Source of the DNA: CAZJVD01 sp964549505
Lineage (GTDB): Bacteria; Bdellovibrionota; UBA1018; CAZJVD01
DNA: 64,000 nt
Direction: 5' to 3'
Assembly (NCBI GenBank): GCA_964549505.1
Contig: CAZJVD010000006.1
Coordinates: forward strand, 1-64,000
A program made the translations under genes and the position numbers. Below, one piece after another: positions 58,015 through 64,000 of this stretch; the stretch's first letter is position 1, and every line of letters begins with the position of its first letter. Below the pieces are notes generated by a model, which had not been told where the DNA came from, made no database searches, and worked only from the letters and a program-made list of their open reading frames with translations.

Positions 58015-60726
58015 GTGATCTTAAAAACCGCGTGGGGAATCTCACTCCGAAGTGTGCGATGGCGAGGGGCTTTCGCTATGCTTCATATTCTCAGTTTTCT
58101 GTTTTTTTTGAGTCCGACGGCCTACGCCGAGAAGGCGGGCGCGTTCACAGGTCTTGGTTTGGGACCCGACCGTCCCTATCAGTGCATCACGGGTCAAGCG
58201 ACGACACTTCTTGGGAACGCAGCGAGTTCGGTACTCGCGTCAAGCCGCGATAAAGACGATTATCTTGGATCCCTTTCACACGGTTCGTTTCAGTCGGATT
58301 GTCCGTCGACAGGAGACTTTGACGCGACCTATTCGTGTGACGACTTTGGGGGTGACGGGAACTTCAATTCCGACAGTTATAACGACCTCTTTCAGGATCT
58401 TGAGGAGTCTAAAAAAGGACTCCAGTGCCGCAAAGCCAAACTTTCGATGCTGAATGGCGAACTCGACTGTTTGAATTCGACCGCCCAGAGCACCGATACG
58501 TTTCTCGCCAGTGTTCAGGCTAAATTCGATCAGGATCTGGCCCAGGTTCAGGAACAGGTCGACGTGATCAAAAAGGTTCAAGATGACCGTGCCCAACAGG
58601 CCAAAGAGATCGAACGTCGCTTGATGGGCGACGGGACGCCTGGCTTCCCAGGTCTGATCGCGATCGAAGCGGAAATGCGCGCTGCCGTGGATGGAGCAGC
58701 CACCGAGCTCAGCAATGCCGAGGAAGCCGTCAAAGAGAACGAGCGGTCGGAAGCCATTCTCAACGAACAAGTCCAGTCCCGGACGACGGCGCTCATGGTC
58801 GACTGTTTCAACAATACCGTTATGAGCGATGGGGACACCTGCCCCGACGAAAAAGGAAACTTCGTGCCGGTGCCTCCCGCGCAAGCGGTGGTTTGCCGTG
58901 CGGAACGAGCGAAATGGGTGAGTGGTGATGGGACGACGATTGAGCGTGACCAAAAAACAAAGCGACAAGCGAAGGTCTTTGCCAACAACGTAAAGGCGTA
59001 CATTGCAGGTCTCTTCGGCGACGCTCCGAAGAACTCCGTAATTCCTGATCCAAAGGATGGCGAGAAGGTTGTCGAGTTCGGCGATCAATCGACTGTCAAT
59101 CTGTCGGAAGCCGATTTCAAAAAGAAAATTCAGTCGGGCAGCGGAAAATACCAAGCCCACGGGATGAACATCGGCGGTTTTCTTCAGGCGCGGGTCGGAC
59201 AGTGTTTCGCTCGTGCGCGTGAACGCGTGAAAAAAGAACGCGAAAAGAAATCTTCAAAGTTTGGTGTGCTTCAAGAACAGATCAAGAGTGGGTATCGCAA
59301 GATATCAGCGGCAAACGCTCAGTTGCTGCGCCGTCGAGCCGATCTCTATACGCGAATGAATCGTGCGACCACAGGCCAGGCGCTTCCCCTCGATGTGAAC
59401 GCTTGTCTTGTAGCGAAAATTCAGGATCAGTTGCTCTGTATCAAAGACGCCGACCAGAACATCGCAAACGCTTTTGTTGGCGTTGGCACAAACGCCGAAG
59501 TCTCAGCGCCGATTCCGGCTCGGGATGGAAAACTCGTGATCCCCGTGAACTGCAACGGCGTGCAGGGCTGTATCACGAAACTGACAGCAGCTCGGAAAAA
59601 CGTCGATGACGAACTCCGGCGCATCGGCGACGAGAAAACAGCTTTTGTTAGAAAGAGCAACCTCATGGCTGAGAATATGATCAAAGAAGCGCGCGAGCGA
59701 ATCGCGCCGCAGACGGCGATGGTTCAAGAGCATATTTCAAAAATCAATCGGGTCTTGTCGGCCAATCTCGGAATTTCCGGAATTAACTTTCCACCGATTG
59801 TGCCCCAGGGGAAGTCATTGATGGAAGACGTGGATCCTGAAACAGGGTTGATCCGTGGTACGTCGGACATTCGTGGTCTCGTGGCGGGACTTGCGAGTCC
59901 ACCGATGCCGGATGTGACGACGAAACTTGCGTCGGTCAGTGGAGCGGTCGCCAAAGAAGTGAAAGACACTGAGAAAAGCATTGGCAAGATGTCAAAAGCT
60001 TATGTGTCCGTGCAAGGTCTCGAAGAAAAGTGCGTCGGTAAGAAGACTAAAAAGTCGGCCGATGAAATCAGCCGCTTGCTCGCCGAGTTTGGCGAAAAAA
60101 ACTGCGCGTATATTATCGAAGCTTGTAAGAATCCTTCAACGTTCAAGAGTCTGTTTGGTCGCTGGCCAGAAGTCGCAGAGTCACTGAGTAACGAAAAGCG
60201 CACGGATCTCGACGAAGGGGACCTGTACATGCCCGGCATGGATGGAGACGCTGCCGTGGCGCTTGCTACAGGGATGGACTATGAAAGTCTTTGCGGGAGC
60301 GAGACCGATCGCGCAGCAGCGAAGAGTGACTACGACGGAGCCGTCGCCGATCGCGATGCCATCACGACGAAGAAAAGTCTCGTGCTCAGCTTAGCGCGCA
60401 CGGTTCCCGAATCGGCCTCCTCGTGTGATCCGCTTGAAGTCGAATCGATTAGAGGCGCGAGAACAGCTGACGATGTCAAACACGTTTTGGGCGATGGGAA
60501 AAAGTATTGCGCCAAGGATAAAGAAGCCTTGCTTGCTGAGCTGAATCTTGATCTCAAAAAAGCTGAAGACGACGTTAAAGAAGCGGGCAAGAAGATTGGT
60601 AAAGATACGGGAGAAACGCGTGGATCGTGTAGCTCGATCACGGCCAATCTTTCTAAAGAAGCCAACGCACTCGCTAGCGAGAGACGCGAATTCCAAGACC
60701 GCGTACCAGCGGCGATCGGCGACTGA
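58015..60726 (+). CDS. Large exported cysteine-rich coiled-coil protein
   Basis: 903 residues, GTG start behind GTTGAGGGGACC. Signal peptide AMLHILSFLFFLSPTAYA. The mature protein is mostly charged helix with long coiled-coil stretches (about 125-225, 390-450, 500-570, 840-895). Over twenty cysteines are scattered through it (SDCPSTGDF, YSCDDF, LQCRKAK, LDCLNS, VDCFNN, KNCAYIIEACKN), an unusual number that implies periplasmic or surface disulfides. No family or catalytic motif is recognised. It stands alone, 43 bases before dapF on the same strand. Confidence 0.78.
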   Translation: MILKTAWGISLRSVRWRGAFAMLHILSFLFFLSPTAYAEKAGAFTGLGLGPDRPYQCITGQATTLLGNAASSVLASSRDKDDYLGSLSHGSFQSDCPSTGDFDATYSCDDFGGDGNFNSDSYNDLFQDLEESKKGLQCRKAKLSMLNGELDCLNSTAQSTDTFLASVQAKFDQDLAQVQEQVDVIKKVQDDRAQQAKEIERRLMGDGTPGFPGLIAIEAEMRAAVDGAATELSNAEEAVKENERSEAILNEQVQSRTTALMVDCFNNTVMSDGDTCPDEKGNFVPVPPAQAVVCRAERAKWVSGDGTTIERDQKTKRQAKVFANNVKAYIAGLFGDAPKNSVIPDPKDGEKVVEFGDQSTVNLSEADFKKKIQSGSGKYQAHGMNIGGFLQARVGQCFARARERVKKEREKKSSKFGVLQEQIKSGYRKISAANAQLLRRRADLYTRMNRATTGQALPLDVNACLVAKIQDQLLCIKDADQNIANAFVGVGTNAEVSAPIPARDGKLVIPVNCNGVQGCITKLTAARKNVDDELRRIGDEKTAFVRKSNLMAENMIKEARERIAPQTAMVQEHISKINRVLSANLGISGINFPPIVPQGKSLMEDVDPETGLIRGTSDIRGLVAGLASPPMPDVTTKLASVSGAVAKEVKDTEKSIGKMSKAYVSVQGLEEKCVGKKTKKSADEISRLLAEFGEKNCAYIIEACKNPSTFKSLFGRWPEVAESLSNEKRTDLDEGDLYMPGMDGDAAVALATGMDYESLCGSETDRAAAKSDYDGAVADRDAITTKKSLVLSLARTVPESASSCDPLEVESIRGARTADDVKHVLGDGKKYCAKDKEALLAELNLDLKKAEDDVKEAGKKIGKDTGETRGSCSSITANLSKEANALASERREFQDRVPAAIGD

Positions 60727-60769
60727 GCCAGTCCGCGCTTTTCATTCCTTCATGATATATCAAATAGCT

Positions 60770-61645
60770 ATGGCAGCTATGGCTCGAATGCCTTTTGCGA
60801 AATACCAAGCGCTTGGAAACGACTTTGTGATCGTTGAGTCCCTGGGGGAGTTCCGCTCGAAGTCGCGGGCCGAATCACCACGAACATCAAATGCTACCGA
60901 ACGTCTATCGGTCCGTGCGATTCAGAAGCTCGGCGATCGGCGCCTGGGTATCGGATTTGATCAGTTGCTTGTGGTGCGAACGCTTTCGCATGCGCAAGTC
61001 GAGCTTACGATTTTCAACGCCGACGGTTCGCGCGCGCGTAACTGCGGGAACGGTCTTCGGGCCGTGGGCGCTTATTTTTTCGATACACGAAAGTGGCGAT
61101 CTACCCGAGTCTGCTATGCGGCGGGAATGTCGGATGTCGAAGTCCTGGGGAGAAAGAAAGACACGTTTGATGTTCAGGCGACTATGCCTCGGGGACAGGT
61201 GCGCGATCTTGCTCTCAAGAACGCAAAGTTCTGCAGCGTGGGTAACCCACACGTCGTGGTCGAGGTTCATGGCGGACCGGCGGCGCTCGATCGAGCGTTT
61301 GAAAGTCAGGCGCCGCGATTGGCGCGTAAACGTTTTTTCGGTCAGTTTTGTAATATCGAATTTGTCGCCCGTCATCCCCGGGTTCGGGCCCGGGTTCCGG
61401 CCCGGGTTCGGGCTCGGGTTCGGGTTCAGGCGCGCGCGCGCTTGATGGTCCGTGTTTTCGAGCGCGGTGTGGGCGAGACGCTCGCCTGTGGATCGGGTGC
61501 CGTCGCGGTTGCTTCCGTGACGGGCGTGCCTGCTACGATCGACTTTCCGGGTGGCCGTCTCGAGGTGCGCCAAAAGACGTCCTCGGCGTCAGAAGAGGTG
61601 ACCCTGCGAGGCGCGGTGGTTCACGTGTTTTCAGGGACGATCTAG
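60770..61645 (+). CDS. dapF: Diaminopimelate epimerase with a low-complexity insertion
   Basis: About 291 residues from the ATG at 60770 (others at 60752 and 60788; none has a clear ribosome binding site). The two catalytic cysteines are in ARNCGNGLRAVG and ETLACGSGAVA; FAKYQALGNDFV and GNPHVVVEV also fit. It interconverts LL- and meso-diaminopimelate for peptidoglycan and lysine. Between FVARHP and LMVRVFERGVGET it has about 22 residues of Arg/Val/Ala repeats encoded by a GC-rich tandem repeat, absent from typical DapF. Both active-site regions are intact. Confidence 0.9.
   Translation: MAAMARMPFAKYQALGNDFVIVESLGEFRSKSRAESPRTSNATERLSVRAIQKLGDRRLGIGFDQLLVVRTLSHAQVELTIFNADGSRARNCGNGLRAVGAYFFDTRKWRSTRVCYAAGMSDVEVLGRKKDTFDVQATMPRGQVRDLALKNAKFCSVGNPHVVVEVHGGPAALDRAFESQAPRLARKRFFGQFCNIEFVARHPRVRARVPARVRARVRVQARARLMVRVFERGVGETLACGSGAVAVASVTGVPATIDFPGGRLEVRQKTSSASEEVTLRGAVVHVFSGTI
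61378..61440 (+). repeat. GC-rich tandem repeat inside dapF
   Basis: Iterations of CGGGTTCGGGCC-like 6- and 12-bp units, ending in CGCGCGCGCG. The length keeps the reading frame and codes for RVRARVPARVRARVRVQAR-type sequence within the dapF C-terminal half. Confidence 0.8.
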
Positions 61646-61675
61646 GCTGGCCAGATCCGCCCAAATCCTGCGACT

Positions 61676-61897
61676 TCAGCTATCCATACTGGATAGCGGA
61701 TTGATGTAGAGCCGGAAGCTCTTGTCGCGATGGCGGCGTATTGCGAACACGCCCTTGTCTTTCTCATCGCTGAGTCGTGTGTAGAATTCGGGGTCCAAAT
61801 GCGCGATGTCTTTCACGCTCCGGCCCTCGTATTTTCCGAATTCTAGAATGACCAAATTTTCGTCGATAACCCCAGTTACTGGACTTTGTCCTGCCAT
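61676..61897 (-). CDS. Small DUF3820-like protein
   Basis: 73 residues. ILEFGKYEGRSVKDIAHLDPEFYTRL matches the short FGKYxGxS(I/V)xDIxxxDPxYxxWL pattern found in DUF3820 and at the C-terminus of exodeoxyribonuclease X-like proteins. No nuclease domain is present. A GAAGGAGA ribosome binding site precedes the ATG. Convergent with dapF and divergent from purF. Role unknown. Confidence 0.72.
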   Translation of the reverse strand: MAGQSPVTGVIDENLVILEFGKYEGRSVKDIAHLDPEFYTRLSDEKDKGVFAIRRHRDKSFRLYINPLSSMDS

Positions 61898-61988
61898 GGT
61901 CTGCGGTCTCCTTCCTTGGGAACCCCCGATGAGAAAGTGTAGAGAAATAAACCGTGGAATTCAACAACCCTTCCTAAGCTTAGCTAAG

Positions 61989-62021
61989 GCTACCAAATAG
62001 TGTCAGGCACCATTTGGTAGC
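61989..62021. repeat. Single REP-like palindromic unit
   Basis: GCTACCAAAT and ATTTGGTAGC enclose AGTGTCAGGCACC. This 33-bp unit resembles each half of the large hairpin at 52818-52928, differing at a few central bases. It sits in the divergent gap between the DUF3820-like gene and purF, upstream of the purF start by about 70 bases. Confidence 0.8.
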
Positions 62022-62088
62022 TGGGGTGTGTTAGGGGTCGGTTTTGCGCAGAAGTTCTGCGGTTTCTGTGGTAAGAATCCGTCATCCC

Positions 62089-63645
62089 ATGTGCGGCATT
62101 ATCGGTGTGATCAGGTCTCTCTCGGAACGCGAGAGAACCCTTGAAAACAAAGAAGATTCTGAGTCAGCTCGTGAGGCCTTTTTGGGGCTTCTCACGCTGC
62201 AGCATCGGGGGCAGGACGGCGCAGGAATTCTAACCTATGGCCCCAAGGGCTTTCGGCAGGTCAAGGGCATCGGGTTGGCCGAATCGATTTTTACGAAGGA
62301 GCAGATGGTCGAGCTCAGCGGACCGCTTGCGATCGGGCACACCCGGTACAGTACAACGGGACGGGGGGCGCTCCACGAAGTTCAGCCGTTTCTCGTGAGC
62401 TATCCGTTTGGAATCGGACTTGTTCACAATGGCAACATCGTGAACTTTACGAGCTTGGCCGAAGAGATGGTCCGTGAGTCGCGCTTCAGCGTTCTCTCGG
62501 GATCCGACTCAGAGGTTCTTCTGAATCTTTTGGCTGAAGGCTTGATCGACGGTCTTGAAGCCGAACGAAAGAAGAGTGTAAAGGACGCGACTCCGAAACG
62601 CCTGTCGCGCGATCTGATCCAGCGCGCGCTTGAACATCTTTATAAAAAAGCCAACGGTAGTTTCAGTGTGGTCGCTGCGATTGCTGGCAACGGTATGCTC
62701 GCGTTTCGCGATCCGTATGGGATTCGCCCTTTGGTGCTTGGGGAGCGAGTGGATGCCGACGGGGTTAAGAGCCGGATGGTCGCGTCCGAGACCGTTGCGC
62801 TGTATTTCAATGGTTACGAAGTCGTTCGGTCGCTGGAACCCGGCGAATGTCTTTGGATCGACGAGAGTGGCGAAATGCAAAGTCTAACGATCGGGAAAGC
62901 CACGCCACGCCCATGCATGTTCGAATGGATCTATTTTGCATCTGCGGAAAGCGAGATCGGCGGCTTACCTGTGTACGGCGCTCGAATCGAGCTCGGAAAA
63001 ATGCTCGCACCCATTGTGCGCGAACGCCTGAAAAAACTAGGTGCTGATATCGATGTGGTCGCAGCTGTTCCGGATACGTCACGAACGGCAGCGACAGCCC
63101 TCGCGGAGGAGCTCGGTGTTTCGTATCGCGAGGTCTTGATTAAGAATCGCTATATCAAACGCACATTTATTTTATCGGGTGAGGACAAGCGCCAGAAAGC
63201 CGTGAACCTCAAGCTGTCACCGGTGCGTTCTGAGCTTGTCGGAAAACGCGTGTTGCTTGTCGACGACTCCATAGTGCGCGGGACGACGTCGAAGAAGATT
63301 GTGGAGCTTGTACGTAAAGCCGGAGCAAAGGAGGTTTACTTTGTTTCGGCGTGCCCACCGATTCGTCATCCTTGCTATTACGGGATTGATTTCCCGTCGG
63401 GTGATGAGCTCTTGGCGTTTGGTCGAGATTCTGAACAGATCGAGCGTGAGATTGGTGCCGATGCGGTGATCTACATGACCCACGATGGGTTGTTGGCGTC
63501 TCTTCGGAATAATCAGCCGGGCCTCACACCCTGTCTTGCTTGTTTGGATGGCAACTATCCAACCGACGTTTCGGAAGGAAAACGTTTTGCGGAAAAGCGC
63601 ACCCGTGACCGCGCCCACGAAAAACTTCAGGGAGTGTCGGGGTGA
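62089..63645 (+). CDS. purF: Amidophosphoribosyltransferase
   Basis: 518 residues from the ATG at 62089, which puts the nucleophilic Cys at position 2 (MCGIIGVI) after Met removal; a longer frame is not supported. HRGQDGAGI, GHTRYSTTGR and NGNIVNF belong to the glutaminase domain. The PRPP-binding loop VLLVDDSIVRGTTSKKI is in the C-terminal domain. First committed step of purine synthesis. It overlaps purC by four bases (GTGA). Confidence 0.98.
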   Translation: MCGIIGVIRSLSERERTLENKEDSESAREAFLGLLTLQHRGQDGAGILTYGPKGFRQVKGIGLAESIFTKEQMVELSGPLAIGHTRYSTTGRGALHEVQPFLVSYPFGIGLVHNGNIVNFTSLAEEMVRESRFSVLSGSDSEVLLNLLAEGLIDGLEAERKKSVKDATPKRLSRDLIQRALEHLYKKANGSFSVVAAIAGNGMLAFRDPYGIRPLVLGERVDADGVKSRMVASETVALYFNGYEVVRSLEPGECLWIDESGEMQSLTIGKATPRPCMFEWIYFASAESEIGGLPVYGARIELGKMLAPIVRERLKKLGADIDVVAAVPDTSRTAATALAEELGVSYREVLIKNRYIKRTFILSGEDKRQKAVNLKLSPVRSELVGKRVLLVDDSIVRGTTSKKIVELVRKAGAKEVYFVSACPPIRHPCYYGIDFPSGDELLAFGRDSEQIEREIGADAVIYMTHDGLLASLRNNQPGLTPCLACLDGNYPTDVSEGKRFAEKRTRDRAHEKLQGVSG

Positions 63646-64000
63646 ATCTTGAGGCACTTGGATACCGCTGTTTCTACAAAGGGTCCGTAAAAAATCTCTT
63701 TGAACGCCCACCCGAGTCTGGCGACACATCGATTGTTTTCGAATTTTCAGATGCCTACAGTTTGTTTGATTGGGGTCGTATGCCGGACGCTGTTGTCGGT
63801 AAAGGCGAGGCGTTAGCAAGCTTGGGCGCACATCTCTTTCGTGAATTGGAACGCGAAGGGATTCGAACACATTTTCGTTCGGGACTGATCGAGAGCGGTG
63901 GCGAAGCGCCAGAAGGCGAACCTGTGCGTGCGATGGAGTGTGAACGCGTGCGGGTCGAGCGCCCGACCGAGCGCAAGAGTGCGCCGGGAACCTATCAGTA
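63642..64000 (+). CDS. purC: SAICAR synthetase, N-terminal part (runs off the window)
   Basis: About 119 codons are visible. GTG start overlapping the purF stop, with GGGAG upstream. The phrases YKGSVKNLF, FEFSDAYSLFDWG and GKGEALASLGAHLF followed by THF are the expected N-terminal pieces of phosphoribosylaminoimidazole-succinocarboxamide synthase (metal/ATP grip and KG motif). It ligates aspartate to CAIR in purine synthesis, consistent with its coupling to purF. The C-terminus lies beyond base 64000. Confidence 0.85.
   Translation, partial: MNLEALGYRCFYKGSVKNLFERPPESGDTSIVFEFSDAYSLFDWGRMPDAVVGKGEALASLGAHLFRELEREGIRTHFRSGLIESGGEAPEGEPVRAMECERVRVERPTERKSAPGTYQ

Noticed and set aside
58276..59160. 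Leftward open frame (294 codons) opposite the 903-residue gene
   Set aside because: The rightward frame has a signal peptide, a good ribosome binding site and coiled-coil pattern; the leftward one has none of these.
1..64000. tRNA or rRNA genes
   Set aside because: Intergenic gaps were read for cloverleaf-type arms and CCA-like ends; none was convincing. A covariance-model search would be decisive.
1..64000. Prophage, insertion sequence or defence system
   Set aside because: No transposase, integrase, phage structural, restriction or toxin-antitoxin protein of recognisable type is encoded here; only small palindromic and tandem repeats suggest mobility.

Overview
The window reads as a chromosomal segment of a Gram-negative bacterium. 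It is moderately GC-rich by eye, packed with housekeeping operons, and has no rRNA, tRNA, phage or transposase genes that I could find. The gene set (tgt-yajC-secD-secF, a yceD-rpmF-fab cluster, heptose/LPS genes hldD and gmhA, a single-subunit cytochrome b type succinate dehydrogenase, TolQ/ExbD proteins, an acetoacetyl-CoA synthetase and a thiolase) and the many exported proteins without recognisable domains suggest a Bdellovibrionota-like or related delta-type lineage. That placement is inference from gene content, not a phylogenetic result.

Layout. 1-480 is a repeat-bearing non-coding stretch. 481-7381 (+) carries a metallo-beta-lactamase-fold hydrolase, tgt, yajC, secD, secF and recJ. 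7461-13017 (-) has hldD, acetoacetyl-CoA synthetase, an unusual membrane protein joining a sigma-region-4-like segment to a zinc-finger anti-sigma motif, and two exported proteins. 13063-15028 holds a possible small regulatory locus: a sigma-54 type promoter driving a 21-residue hydrophobic peptide, divergent from a GAF-AAA-Fis regulator. 15043-18957 (-) is glyA-nrdR-nusB plus three small genes. 20540-26297 (-) is yceD-rpmF-fabH-fabD-fabG-acpP-fabF-rpiB, with plsX missing from its usual place. 26415-28659 (+) has a basic zinc-knuckle protein, an HtrA-type protease and a hypothetical protein. 28666-31502 (-) is a three-gene cluster of exported proteins including an NlpC/P60-like peptidase. 31702-38499 has a thiolase, a 1037-residue exported protein with a PlsC-like segment, a ferredoxin, an HDOD-like protein and a CBS protein. 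38496-42718 (+) is a STAS-like protein and sdhCAB. 43619-48455 (-) is tolQ-exbD-exbD-exported protein-argS. 48570-56477 has trxA, gmhA, an RDD protein, polA, a HAMP protein, a methyltransferase and E1 alpha/beta of a 2-oxoacid dehydrogenase. 56852-64000 has a lipoprotein, a 903-residue exported coiled-coil protein, dapF, a small DUF3820-like protein, purF and the start of purC.

The less expected content is non-coding. Two copies of an 89-bp inverted-repeat element lie at 20372-20460 and 43448-43536. A 48-bp perfect-stem hairpin built from two REP-like units lies at 52818-52928, and a single related unit lies at 61989-62021. The three large hairpins all sit between convergent genes. Several short tandem arrays (31, 36-37, 27-28 and 11 bp) occupy other gaps, and one low-complexity expansion sits inside dapF.
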